From NCBI GenBank assembly GCA_023411395.1, contig JAEYOV010000049.1, positions 23,254 to 87,253 on the forward strand: DNA of 64,000 nucleotides. The letters run 5' to 3'. Source of the DNA: Bacillota bacterium (lineage in GTDB: Bacteria > Bacillota > Clostridia > Christensenellales > Aristaeellaceae). Below, one piece after another: positions 41,872 to 50,548 of this stretch. A program made the position numbers and the translations under genes. Each line of letters begins with the position of its first letter. Position 1 is the first letter of the stretch. The notes under the pieces are model-generated. The model was not told the DNA's origin and made no database searches. It saw only the letters and a program-made list of their open reading frames with translations.

Positions 41872-43848
41872 TTATTGGTCCTTTTGAATGCGCCGCCCGG
41901 CCCGCACTGTGCATTTGCAGCCGTGATGGAGGGGCGGGTGCGTTTTCAGGCCGCCAAAGCCGGTGATCTTGTCCGCGAACAGGCCGCCCTTGGCAATGCT
42001 CTTGCCGTTCAGCCTCTGGCAATGGTCGCAGCAGGAAGGGTTGGATACCCAAAGGATTTCGTAGCCGCCGCGCACCAGGACCTCGCTGGTGATCGCACAG
42101 GCCATGCGGGTGCCCTCGGTCTCAGCCATGCGCTTGGCCTTTTTGCTGCCCCAATCGGACAGTTTGCTGTAGAAAGCGTCCGGCACATTGCCCCCAGTGG
42201 CTTCCACCTTTTCCAGCATGCGCATAAGCTCCCCGTAGTTCTGGCCGTTCAGGCGCTTTGCCATCATGCGGGTGTAGTCAGCCACGAAAAGAGAATACCA
42301 ATCCTCCACACGGTCCTTCAGGCCGATCTCCGCATAAGCGCCCACACGGGCGCTCACAGCAATGCCGGTGATCGCGTCAGACAGGGCCTTGGAGGGCTGG
42401 CCATAATGGTCCATAAAGATGCCCTTGAGCAGCTCCCGCAGAGCCAGGACCTCGGCAGCGGAGCGCAAGCCGTACACGCGGTCCACCGCAGCCTTGACAG
42501 CCGCCCGCTGGTCTTCCAAAAGGCGCAGCATGATCGGCTCCAGGATTTGCACAGCCTGGTCAGTCAGGTCCCACCGGGCATCAACGGTCATTTGTTTTTT
42601 ACCGGCGGCCCGCTGTTCACCGCCGTACAGGAAAGGGAGGGACCGCGCCCCCTTGGACGCCGGAAGCCCGCCCGCCTGTGACCCAGGCTGTGTGTTCATG
42701 GGCAGCCGGATTTCGTCCCCGCCTTCCATGGGGTTCATGTTCTCCTTGGCCCTGGCCTCGTTAGGCGTCATGATCCCGGCATTCACCGCGATAGAATACG
42801 CCTCCATGCGGCTCTTGGTATCGCCGCGCAGGAAGTTGGCCGTGTCGAATTCGATGACGAGCCGTTTCCGCTCCAAAGTGGTGAGCAGCCGGGCCGCCAT
42901 GGCCTGTTCCCAGCGCACCAGCCAGGGCAGCAGCGTCCGCTGCAGGTAGCCCAGGTCCTGATGTTCGATATTGGAGAAGGTGGCCCGCTCCAGGTCCCCG
43001 ATCAGGTGCAGGGGCACACGGTAAATGGCCGCGATTTCCGTCCGCTGGAACTTCCGGGTTTCAAGGAACTGCGCATCCTCCGGCGGAATGCCGATAGGCG
43101 TGTACGTAGCGCCCTTTTCCAGGATCGGAATGCCGTGGCTGTTTTGCAGGCCCTTGTACATGGCCCCGAATTGCTCCTTGGCCCGCTCAAACTGTGTGTC
43201 CCCCATTACGCCGGGGTCGGTGATCACGCCGCCTAGGTGTGTGCCGTTCTTGAAGAACTTGCTGCCGAATTGCTCCGCAGCCATGCCCAGGCCGATGCTC
43301 TCCCGTGCATACGCGATAGGCGAAAGGCCCAGCAGGCCATCAAATGACATGCCCGGCACATGCAGCACCTCGGATGCGGAAAGGTCCGCCTGGCCGCACT
43401 TATATCGGATGTTGCCGCTCTCGGAGCGGTAGGGATAGACATTATCCGCAGGCATGGGCCACAAGGCAATCACTTGCCCGGCCTGGTTGAATTCGATGAA
43501 GGCGTAGGCATTGCCGGTCAGTAGCACGTTCACCATCATGCACTCTTTGAAGGTGAACGCTGTCATTTCCGTGTTGGGCTGGTCATGAACCAGCTCATAT
43601 AAAGGATGGCTGCGCAGCCTTTCCTTCCCGCCCTCTTTGTCCCGCTGGTACACATGGATTGGCAGCGAAGCAATGTCCTCCGAAAGGACCCGGATGCAGG
43701 CATGGACCGCTGCGAAGCGCATGGCGGTATCGTCCGTCACCACCACGCCGGGTATGCTCTCGACAACTGTATTGTGAATTACCGTACCAGGCGTCCGTTC
43801 CTTGGTCAAAGCCGACAGGGCGCTGCGCACCCGATCACGAAAAGCCAT
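41872..43848 (-). CDS. Portal protein fused to a MuF-like minor head domain
   Basis: 658 residues, well over the ~420 usual for HK97 portals. Residues 1 to ~405 are portal (VHACIRVLSEDIASLPIHVYQR, LLTGNAYAFIEFN, ATFSNIEHQDLGYL). From about 420 it changes to helical and ends in a MuF/SPP1 gp7 domain: WVSNPSCCDHCQRLNG (C606, C607, C610) and PPLHHGCKCTV near the end, the metal-binding signature. In most phages these are two genes; here they are one. It forms the DNA entry ring, with the C-part probably facing the head interior. Confidence 0.88.
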   Translation of the reverse strand: MAFRDRVRSALSALTKERTPGTVIHNTVVESIPGVVVTDDTAMRFAAVHACIRVLSEDIASLPIHVYQRDKEGGKERLRSHPLYELVHDQPNTEMTAFTFKECMMVNVLLTGNAYAFIEFNQAGQVIALWPMPADNVYPYRSESGNIRYKCGQADLSASEVLHVPGMSFDGLLGLSPIAYARESIGLGMAAEQFGSKFFKNGTHLGGVITDPGVMGDTQFERAKEQFGAMYKGLQNSHGIPILEKGATYTPIGIPPEDAQFLETRKFQRTEIAAIYRVPLHLIGDLERATFSNIEHQDLGYLQRTLLPWLVRWEQAMAARLLTTLERKRLVIEFDTANFLRGDTKSRMEAYSIAVNAGIMTPNEARAKENMNPMEGGDEIRLPMNTQPGSQAGGLPASKGARSLPFLYGGEQRAAGKKQMTVDARWDLTDQAVQILEPIMLRLLEDQRAAVKAAVDRVYGLRSAAEVLALRELLKGIFMDHYGQPSKALSDAITGIAVSARVGAYAEIGLKDRVEDWYSLFVADYTRMMAKRLNGQNYGELMRMLEKVEATGGNVPDAFYSKLSDWGSKKAKRMAETEGTRMACAITSEVLVRGGYEILWVSNPSCCDHCQRLNGKSIAKGGLFADKITGFGGLKTHPPLHHGCKCTVRAGRRIQKDQ

Positions 43849-43872
43849 CCAAGCTCACCTCCTAAAGGGGTA

Positions 43873-43906
43873 CAAAAAAACGCCAACCTCGATTGAGAGC
43901 GGCGTA
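43873..43906 (-). terminator. Terminator of the inserted nuclease pair
   Basis: ACGCC/GGCGT stem, 16-nt loop, then seven T on the minus strand, 24 bp after the nuclease stop and before the portal gene. Confidence 0.75.
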
Positions 43907-43930
43907 TGCTAGTAGTTTTCAAATGTGAAG

Positions 43931-44356
43931 TTAATTCCTAATCCATCTTATCGAACCAGAGTCATCGACTTCGATGACCTCTATTCCTTTTAGAAGATGT
44001 CCATCAATCCGACAGTAATATTCAGCAAGAGTATAGGCTTTGTTTGCAAAAACAGATTTATTGATCGCAATAATTTTCCTTGTTTCTGGCGGTAGATAAC
44101 TCATGTAGAACACAGCTTCGTTTAAACCCATTAATTTAGCAGATGGCACATTGCCCGAATTTGTCCATGTATAGCATTTACATTCAACCACAATGTTCCC
44201 ACTTGTGGAGACGCAATCAAAGCGATGCATCTTCGAAGGTTCTCCAATAGGGATAGGCTTTTCAAGCACGAAATCCTCTTGAAAATGCTCTCGCATTAAA
44301 GCACAAACATACTCTTGAAACTGCCTCCCAATCTTTGGATTATCGCTATTACTCAT
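43931..44356 (-). CDS. PD-(D/E)XK-type nuclease-like protein (cargo)
   Basis: 141 residues from the ATG at 44356. MSNSDNPKIGRQFQEYVCAL starts a helix, then D47 in HRFDCVS, E58 and K60 in VVECKCYTW form a D-x10-ExK site as in restriction-like nucleases. It is AT-rich and lies between portal and large terminase with an upstream zinc-ribbon gene and a downstream terminator. It may be a homing-type or anti-competitor nuclease. A function in packaging is not supported. Confidence 0.65.
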   Translation of the reverse strand: MSNSDNPKIGRQFQEYVCALMREHFQEDFVLEKPIPIGEPSKMHRFDCVSTSGNIVVECKCYTWTNSGNVPSAKLMGLNEAVFYMSYLPPETRKIIAINKSVFANKAYTLAEYYCRIDGHLLKGIEVIEVDDSGSIRWIRN

Positions 44357-44388
44357 TTGGACACGTTTCTCCTTCTGTACTCCGATTA

Positions 44389-44616
44389 TCAAGCTTCTTC
44401 AAGTGTGATATTCAATTTCTCTTCTGGCTCCCATTCTGTAACAGCTCCAAACATCATGGCATATCCACATTTTTCGCATTCAAATAAGTATCGTATTTGA
44501 TCAATGTTGGGCATATCAGAATCCACTATTTTGACTCTCGTACGATAAAATAGTCTATGGTCACAAATTGGACAAACCAAATCTTTATCCCATATCTTTA
44601 TTTTATATTTTTTCAT
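44389..44616 (-). CDS. Small zinc-ribbon protein (cargo)
   Basis: 75 residues from the ATG at 44616 (GGAGAG 6 nt upstream). Two CxxC pairs (LVCPIC near residue 14 and FECEKC near 47) form a zinc ribbon; the C-terminus is acidic (EPEEKLNITLEEA). It lies 32 bp before the nuclease gene start and is probably its partner or DNA-binding module. Confidence 0.6.
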   Translation of the reverse strand: MKKYKIKIWDKDLVCPICDHRLFYRTRVKIVDSDMPNIDQIRYLFECEKCGYAMMFGAVTEWEPEEKLNITLEEA

Positions 44617-44715
44617 AATCAACTCTCCTTCAAATCCATACCTATAACGCAGAATAACCTATCAACAACGTAATATTATCAGGAAACTCTTGGTAATTCA
44701 AGAAAAAGAATTCCC

Positions 44716-46263
44716 TTAAAAAGTGATGACCCGCACCGGGCGGGTCTCGTAAACGGACCGTGTGTCCCGCCAGCGAATGGCCCGGTCCAAGCCCATGATT
44801 AGTGCCACGATACCGTCAATCTTCTCGGCGCTCTTTTCCTTGTCCGGCTTGATGTTTCCGGCGGGGTCCACCCTGGCCACCACATTGTCGGCCATCCAGG
44901 CAAGGACCGGGTGATCGCCGTGGTGGATCTGTTTGTCAATCACCAGGCGCTCCAGTTCCTTCATGGGTGCCGACATGCTGCCAAAGCCCTGCCCGAACTG
45001 CACCAGGGGAATCTCGGTGGCAGCTTCAATGTCTGCCCGCAGCTTGGCCGCACCCCAGCGGTCAAAGGCCACCTCTTGAATGTCATAGTCATTCTTCAGC
45101 CGGGCCAGGCGGGCCAGGATGAAGTTGTAATCCACCACTTCGCCAGGGGTGACCTCCAAGAAGCCCTGCCGGACCCACGGCTCCAAAGAAACGCCGTTCT
45201 TCCGCCGGTTGGTAAGCTTAGCCTGGGGAATCCAAAAGAAGGGCAGCACTTCAAACGTGCCATCATCGAAGGGGAACACCAGCACCAGGGCGGAGAAGTC
45301 ATCCGTGGAGGAAAGGTCCAGGCCAGCGTAGCAGGGCCGCCCCACCAGCTCCGCCATCCGCAGCGGATCGCCGCAGGCTTTCCAGTGTGCCCGCTTCATC
45401 CACCGCGTCAGGTCTTGGACCCATTGATTCAGGTATAGCCGCCGGAAGGACAGCTCAAGGGTGGGTAGGACCTTGGCCCGCTTCGCATACAGCCGGATTT
45501 CCTCCATGTCACGGAAAGCCCCGGCGGAGGGGTTGGCCTTGAGCCACACCACCTCGTCCCAAATGTCATCGTCCTCGGCAGCCTCGAAGATCAGCGGGTA
45601 ATAGGTCTTATCCTCCACTAGGCCATCCCGGACGGAGCAGGCATACTTGTACTGCTCATAGCACACGCCCTGCACATCGGTACCCGCCGTGGTGATCGTC
45701 ACGAACAGCGGCTCAAGGCGGGCACCCATGCCGGTCTTGAGAACATCGAACAGGTCCCGGTTCTTGGCCTCATGCAGCTCGTCATAAATGACGAAAGAAG
45801 GGTTCAATCCGTGGGCCGTGGCGCTCTCGCGGGAAAGGGCCTTGTAGAAGGATTCCGTGTCCGCCCGCACAATGCGCTTGGAGGAATCGTAGATGCGGCA
45901 GCGTTTCAGCAGCGCCGGGTTGGCCCGGATCATGCTGGCCGCCATGTTGAAAACCAGGGCCGCCTGGTCCCGGTCATTGGCCGCGCTGTAGATTTCCTGG
46001 CCGTACTCGTCCGACATGAACAGCTGATAAACCACGCAGGCCGCAATGGTGGTGGTCTTGCCGTTCTTACGTGGAATCTCGACAAAGGCTTCCCGGTATT
46101 GCCGGGTGCCATCGGGGTTCTCCGTGGCGAAGATATCAACGAAGAACTTCTCCTGCCAGGGCAGCCATTTGATGAACTTGCGCTGTTTGAGCTTGCCGCC
46201 CTTCGGGTCCTTGAGCAGCCGCATGAAGGCCAGGACGCGGTCAGCCTTCGCCTGGTTAATCAC
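44716..46263 (-). CDS. Large terminase subunit
   Basis: 515 residues, GTG start with GAGGTG upstream. Walker A PRKNGKTT (64-71), Walker B FVIYDELHE (D161, E162), coupling region FVTITTAGTD, and nuclease Asp316 in AGLDLSSTDD. It belongs with the P27-type small subunit. It cuts and pumps DNA into the head. The next genes downstream are the zinc-ribbon/nuclease pair and the portal. Confidence 0.93.
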   Translation of the reverse strand: MINQAKADRVLAFMRLLKDPKGGKLKQRKFIKWLPWQEKFFVDIFATENPDGTRQYREAFVEIPRKNGKTTTIAACVVYQLFMSDEYGQEIYSAANDRDQAALVFNMAASMIRANPALLKRCRIYDSSKRIVRADTESFYKALSRESATAHGLNPSFVIYDELHEAKNRDLFDVLKTGMGARLEPLFVTITTAGTDVQGVCYEQYKYACSVRDGLVEDKTYYPLIFEAAEDDDIWDEVVWLKANPSAGAFRDMEEIRLYAKRAKVLPTLELSFRRLYLNQWVQDLTRWMKRAHWKACGDPLRMAELVGRPCYAGLDLSSTDDFSALVLVFPFDDGTFEVLPFFWIPQAKLTNRRKNGVSLEPWVRQGFLEVTPGEVVDYNFILARLARLKNDYDIQEVAFDRWGAAKLRADIEAATEIPLVQFGQGFGSMSAPMKELERLVIDKQIHHGDHPVLAWMADNVVARVDPAGNIKPDKEKSAEKIDGIVALIMGLDRAIRWRDTRSVYETRPVRVITF

Positions 46264-46277
46264 CGGCTGTCACCACC

Positions 46278-46787
46278 TCATCCGCCGCGAAGAAGCCGTT
46301 CCATTTCGTCCTCGGCATCCTTGTCCTCCGGCAGGACCATGCGCCCTCGCGCAGCAGGCGTCATGCCAAACTCCCTCGCAATTTCGATCATGGTTTTCAT
46401 GTACGCCCGCATGGTGCTGCCGTGGGGCAGCTCCAGGACCGCATTGTTCCCGGCATACGGCTTATAGAACTGTGTCTGTGCCGTATTGATTAGGTCCTCG
46501 CAGGCCCGGTACTTTTCGTAGGCCGTACAGTACAGCTCCAGCTGCCGGATGTCCGCCACGGTGATCAGCCTCAGCCGCGACAGGAAGGTGGCCGTTTCAA
46601 TCCAGCACTCCCGACCCACCTCAGAGAAGCGGGCCGGTGGTGGAGGAATATCATCGGGTGTGTACGCGTCCGGCTTTGGCTCCCGCTCGTACTTTTCCTC
46701 CAGGTTCGAAATCTTGGAGGGGTTACCGTTCAGCACATGGAGTTGCGTAGGCTTCCTGGGCCTGCCGCCTCGATTGCCTGTGGCCAT
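46278..46787 (-). CDS. Small terminase subunit, P27 family
   Basis: 169 residues; GNRGGRPRKPTQLHVLNGNPSK is the P27 start. FSEVGRECWIETATFLSRLRLIT and YEKYRACEDLI follow. It recognises the packaging site and passes DNA to the large subunit. A perfect 27-bp dyad (46807-46833) lies 20 bp upstream of its ATG. Confidence 0.92.
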   Translation of the reverse strand: MATGNRGGRPRKPTQLHVLNGNPSKISNLEEKYEREPKPDAYTPDDIPPPPARFSEVGRECWIETATFLSRLRLITVADIRQLELYCTAYEKYRACEDLINTAQTQFYKPYAGNNAVLELPHGSTMRAYMKTMIEIAREFGMTPAARGRMVLPEDKDAEDEMERLLRGG

Positions 46788-46806
46788 TGCTTACACCCCC
46801 AAATGT

Positions 46807-46833
46807 GGTTGCGCATAAAATTTATGCGCAACC
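46807..46833. promoter_or_regulatory. Perfect 27-bp dyad before the small terminase gene
   Basis: 13-bp arms (GGTTGCGCATAAA and complement) around one central base. It overlaps the stop of the ParB-methyltransferase gene. It could be a packaging (cos-type) site, an operator or a stem in the mRNA. There is no T run. Confidence 0.6.
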
Positions 46834-48210
46834 GGAAACATCCGAAAAAGGAAGGCGTTGACCGTCCCGCAACAGGAACACATCGTCCCGGCCTGTCAGG
46901 TCCCGGTAGCGCCGGATCGTTTGATCGCAGTAGTAAGGCTCTAGCTCCATGGCGCAGCACCGGCGGCCATTTTCCTCACACGCGATGAGGGTGGACCCGG
47001 ACCCGTTGAAGAAGTCGGCCACCAGGTCCCCGCGTTTTGAGCTGTTCCTCATGAGCTTAGCAACCAGGTCCACCGGCTTCATGGTCGGGTGCAGATCGTT
47101 GGAGCTGGGCTTTTCGTGATAGATAATAGAGGACATGGCGTCCAGGCCGTTGTCCAGGACCTGGTAGTCCTTCGCCCGGACCGACACGATGTGCAGCCCA
47201 TCCGAAAAGGTGATGACGGTGGAACCGTCCGCCTCCTGGCGGAAGGTCACGCCGCTGACATCCTGCTGGAGGGTGGTCTTTTTGCGGCCACCGTACCATT
47301 TGTGGGAGCCATCAGGCCGCCAGCCGTACAGGATCGGTTCATGGCGCCATTGGTAATCGCTCCGGCCCAGCACGATGGAGGATTTGGCCCACACCAGGCA
47401 ACCGGATAGCTTGAAACCGGCCTCGCGGAAAGCGGCCCGGAAGTTTAGCCCTTCGGTGTCCGCATGGAACACATAGATGGCAGCGCCGGGCGCCATCACC
47501 CGATACGCCTGCGTATAGAAGTCCAAGAGGAACTGCCGAAAGGCCGCGTCCTCCATGCTGTCGTTTACAATGCGGGAAGTAGCCCGCAGGACGGATTTAG
47601 TAGCCTGGTCGGCCACCTTGGCTTCATAAGCCACATTGTAGGGCGGGTCCGTTATCACCAGGCGGGCGGGCTGGCCCTCCATGAGCCGGTCCATATCTGC
47701 CGTGAGGGTGGAATCGCCGCACATCAAGCGATGCGGCCCCAATATCCATATATCTCCACGCCGGCTGATTATCGGAAGGTCCTCCGCGTCCCCGGCGCCC
47801 TTGTCCTTGGATTTCTTCACGCCCAGGAGCGCTTCCATGTCCAGCTCCGAAAAGCCGGTCAGCAGGGCCATGTCATCGTCCAGGCTGCGCAGTAGCGCTG
47901 CCAGGGCATCGTTGTCCCATGCGCCGGAGATTTTGTTCATGGCCACGTTCAGGGCCTTCTCCTGGGCCTCGTCCAAACGAACAATGGACACCTCCGTCTC
48001 GGAGATGCCCATATCTTTCAGCACCGTCAGCCGCTGATGGCCGCCCACCAGGCGCCCGGTTTCCTCGTTCCAGATCAGCGGCTCCACCAGGCCAAAGGTC
48101 TCAATGGACCGCCGCAGCTTGTTATATTCAGGATCGCCCCGCTTCAGGGCTTTCCTGGGGTTATAATCAGCAGGAAAAAGGGCCTCCAGGGGCATGCGCC
48201 GAATTTCCAC
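46822..48210 (-). CDS. ParB-like/DNA methyltransferase fusion protein
   Basis: 462 residues, GTG start. Residues 1-100 are a ParB/sulfiredoxin-like domain (NPRKALKRGD, GGHQRLTVLKDMG at 56-68). The rest is a beta-class DNA methyltransferase: MCGDST, TDPPY (187-191), HPTMKPVDLVA and DFFNGSGSTLIA (SAM site). It methylates N6-adenine or N4-cytosine in phage DNA, probably at the packaging or restriction sites. Such genes stand just before terminase in many Clostridia phages. Confidence 0.9.
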   Translation of the reverse strand: MEIRRMPLEALFPADYNPRKALKRGDPEYNKLRRSIETFGLVEPLIWNEETGRLVGGHQRLTVLKDMGISETEVSIVRLDEAQEKALNVAMNKISGAWDNDALAALLRSLDDDMALLTGFSELDMEALLGVKKSKDKGAGDAEDLPIISRRGDIWILGPHRLMCGDSTLTADMDRLMEGQPARLVITDPPYNVAYEAKVADQATKSVLRATSRIVNDSMEDAAFRQFLLDFYTQAYRVMAPGAAIYVFHADTEGLNFRAAFREAGFKLSGCLVWAKSSIVLGRSDYQWRHEPILYGWRPDGSHKWYGGRKKTTLQQDVSGVTFRQEADGSTVITFSDGLHIVSVRAKDYQVLDNGLDAMSSIIYHEKPSSNDLHPTMKPVDLVAKLMRNSSKRGDLVADFFNGSGSTLIACEENGRRCCAMELEPYYCDQTIRRYRDLTGRDDVFLLRDGQRLPFSDVSGCA

Positions 48211-48213
48211 GAT

Positions 48214-48399
48214 TTACACCCCCCGCCGCGCCTTTTTGTGGAAAATACCCACGTTTCTGATGAGATTCCGCATGATTTCCTCCATTTCGGCCTCGTTCTT
48301 TGACGAAAGGAGCTGCCCACGAACGGTTTTCATGGCCTGGCGAGAAATTTCCCCATAAAAATAGAGCGCTTGCAGCGCCCTCAAGTGGTGGAGGCCCAT
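48214..48399 (-). CDS. Small phage protein between HNH and methyltransferase genes
   Basis: 61 residues from the ATG at 48399 (GGGGTG upstream). Helical: MGLHHLRALQALYFYGEISRQ, ending KKARRGV. No family recognised. Frame extends upstream only as a shadow of the HNH gene. Confidence 0.55.
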   Translation of the reverse strand: MGLHHLRALQALYFYGEISRQAMKTVRGQLLSSKNEAEMEEIMRNLIRNVGIFHKKARRGV

Positions 48400-48487
48400 A
48401 ATGGACACCCCCCCTTCCAGTTTCCCGCCCGGTTGAGCGTTTCCCCCAGCGCGGTCAGTGTCGTAAGGTGCCAGGTATTTGACCTGC

Positions 48488-48871
48488 CTACCCCCTGGAG
48501 CGCCTTTTGTTGCCGAAACCACCATCCTCGGTGGCTGTCTTAGCGTCATGGTGGGACTTGCAGAGGGGTTGCCAATTGGTCTGATCATAAAAAAGTCGTG
48601 GATCACCACGGTGAGGGATGATATGGTCCACGATGGAAGCAGCAGTCAAGCGGCTTTGCTTCTCGCATTCAGCGCACAAAGGATGTATGGCCAGGAAAGC
48701 CGCTCTGCCTTCCGTCCAAGCCCTGGTGCAGTACAGCCGATGCATGACCGCTGCTTCGCAACGCTTAGGCCCCTGTGGCCGCTTGTGGACGCTGCAGGTG
48801 TTTGTGCCTGGTTCCGCGTAACGAGGGCAGCCAGGCTCACGGCATGAGCGCAAGGGATATTTTCTATCCAT
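48488..48871 (-). CDS. HNH endonuclease
   Basis: 127 residues. IVDHIIPHRGD, N (TNWQPLC) and KSHHDAKT are the HNH core; CREPGC and CAEC give zinc ligands. It lies one short gene from the ParB-methyltransferase and terminase; in HK97-like phages an HNH protein near terminase helps cos cutting. RBS is GGAGG. Confidence 0.9.
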   Translation of the reverse strand: MDRKYPLRSCREPGCPRYAEPGTNTCSVHKRPQGPKRCEAAVMHRLYCTRAWTEGRAAFLAIHPLCAECEKQSRLTAASIVDHIIPHRGDPRLFYDQTNWQPLCKSHHDAKTATEDGGFGNKRRSRG

Positions 48872-49037
48872 CTATTACCTCCAATGCCATAATAAAAAGC
48901 ACACTAAATAAGTGTACTTTGCATATTTCATACCATTTGAACCTTTTTACAAAAACCAAAAGATAACAAACTATTTTCTTCTTCTAGGTGTAAAAATACC
49001 TCTGGCATTGATTTCTTAACGAGAAAGGTCGTAGCAC

Positions 49038-49592
49038 ATGCTGTACGAAAAAGAACGTGAAATTGCAAGACTGTCTTTAGAACGTTGGTTGAAAGATGAA
49101 ATATTTTCTTTGGGCTGGTTCATCGAGATAGGGATTCTCATTGTTGTCTATGTGATTTGGCTAAAGTTACTTGATAAGAGAAGATCAACTGAATTATTGC
49201 TGATTGGTTCCTTGACAGCTGTTGTTAAATCAATCAATGCCATGATGCTAGGCGGTGGATTGGGTCTTTTCGATTATTCAATTAGATTGACTCCTGTCCT
49301 TTCTAATGTTTTTGTTACAAGTGTAACTATATCACCAGTAATTGTGATGTTATCGGAGCAGTATTCATCCTCATGGGGAGGATTTATGCTAAGAAGTGCG
49401 ATAGGTTTTGCTATTCTAAATTTTGCCATATTCCCTCTGTATGTGCGGTTAGGAGCATTGAATTTTTATAACTGGAACGTCTTTTATCACTTCCTTGTCT
49501 TGTTTGGGTATAGTCTTATTGTTAGGCTTGCTTTCCTGTGGATCGAAGGAATCAAGAAAAGGCATCTTTCAGTGAAAGAGAATAAAGCTTAA
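49038..49592 (+). CDS. Membrane protein on the opposite strand, CBO0543-like
   Basis: 184 residues, five to six membrane helices (about 28-47, 50-75, 85-105, 110-125, 130-150, 155-175). AT-rich and the only + strand gene in the late region. GAGAAAGG lies 8 nt upstream of the ATG. The overall layout resembles the membrane protein at 21645-22157. Likely lysogen cargo; unknown role. Confidence 0.6.
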   Translation: MLYEKEREIARLSLERWLKDEIFSLGWFIEIGILIVVYVIWLKLLDKRRSTELLLIGSLTAVVKSINAMMLGGGLGLFDYSIRLTPVLSNVFVTSVTISPVIVMLSEQYSSSWGGFMLRSAIGFAILNFAIFPLYVRLGALNFYNWNVFYHFLVLFGYSLIVRLAFLWIEGIKKRHLSVKENKA

Positions 49593-49633
49593 TGGTTTAT
49601 ATCATGTCGAAGGTATCGAATCTATATTAAATA

Positions 49634-49659
49634 GGCACACCGTGAGCTGTCGGTGTGCC
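49634..49659. terminator. Hairpin between the membrane gene and the late regulator
   Basis: GGCACACCG/CGGTGTGCC, 8-nt loop, followed on the minus strand by TATTTAATATAG. It probably ends the early/regulatory transcript after the ArpU-like gene. Confidence 0.6.
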
Positions 49660-49760
49660 AATGGAAGGGAGGGCTGATGGGGGACCGTAGTCGCTTCGCA
49701 TGATTATATCATACCACACATGGACCCCTGTGAAAAACCCTCAAAGGCTCTCATAAGCTC

Positions 49761-50198
49761 TCAAAAGCTCTCACCTTTATATTTCCGCTTGGCTGCATCA
49801 TGGACCCGGTGTGCCGTGGCCTCTGAAATGTACTCCAAGCTACAGATGTCGGGCCAGGACAAGCGGTTGAAATACCGCAGCTTGATCACCGCCAGCTCCA
49901 GCGCATCCAAGCTGTCCAGGTACTGCTCCACTTCCATGGCAATACCTTGCTTCACAATACGCCTTTGACAGAGAGCATCATATCGCTCCCATCCGGGCAG
50001 GACCTGGTTAACAACCGTGTTCCCGCAAGGGTCGCTGGGGCCGCTACCTCCGGGCATGCCAGACAGGACCGGCGGAGCGCCCTCATAAGATGCAAGCACC
50101 TTGTCCCGCTCCATGCGGATCATATCATCCAGCTCCGGCAGCTCCTTCAGCAGGGCCGGATACAAATACAGCTTCCGCCGCATGCTCCAGTTTATCAT
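49761..50198 (-). CDS. ArpU/RinA-like late transcription regulator
   Basis: 145 residues. The helical C-terminus (DALELAVIKLRYFNRLSWPDICSLEYISEATAHRVHDAAKRKY) is a sigma-region-4-like HTH, as in ArpU/RinA proteins that turn on late genes. It lies at the end of the early block just before the packaging genes. An internal proline-glycine segment (SGMPGGSGPSDP) is unusual. Confidence 0.78.
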   Translation of the reverse strand: MINWSMRRKLYLYPALLKELPELDDMIRMERDKVLASYEGAPPVLSGMPGGSGPSDPCGNTVVNQVLPGWERYDALCQRRIVKQGIAMEVEQYLDSLDALELAVIKLRYFNRLSWPDICSLEYISEATAHRVHDAAKRKYKGESF

Positions 50199-50215
50199 TT
50201 GTGCCGTGTACCTCC

Positions 50216-50548
50216 TTATTCTACAGGTGGCGCTTGCTCACCAGCGTCCGCTTTCTGCAGGGCTTCCTTGGCTTCACCCAAACCATAAACCACACAGCCA
50301 AATCCACCGGCCCGGTTGATTTTACGCAGGGTAGCCTTCTGCAGCTCACTCGTTATGCCCAGGACCGGGCGCTTCACCTCCAGCCCCACGAATCGTCCCA
50401 CACTTGGAGCTATCATAATCAGGTCTGGCAGCCCTGCAGCTTGAAACAGGTTTCCATGCGTCTTGATGATAAATCCAACGCCCATTGCCTTCAGCCCCTT
50501 TATAATTTCATCGACAATGGTTTTTTCCAGGGGAATCGTATCCCTCAT
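50216..50548 (-). CDS. VRR-NUC domain protein
   Basis: 110 residues from the ATG at 50548 (GGAGG upstream). GLPDLIMIAPSVGRFVGLEVKRP is the VRR-NUC core (D and E-x-K) and TLRKINRAGG follows. These nucleases are found in phage replication blocks, possibly for structure-specific cutting of replication or recombination intermediates. It overlaps the previous gene by 4 bp (ATGA). Confidence 0.88.
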   Translation of the reverse strand: MRDTIPLEKTIVDEIIKGLKAMGVGFIIKTHGNLFQAAGLPDLIMIAPSVGRFVGLEVKRPVLGITSELQKATLRKINRAGGFGCVVYGLGEAKEALQKADAGEQAPPVE

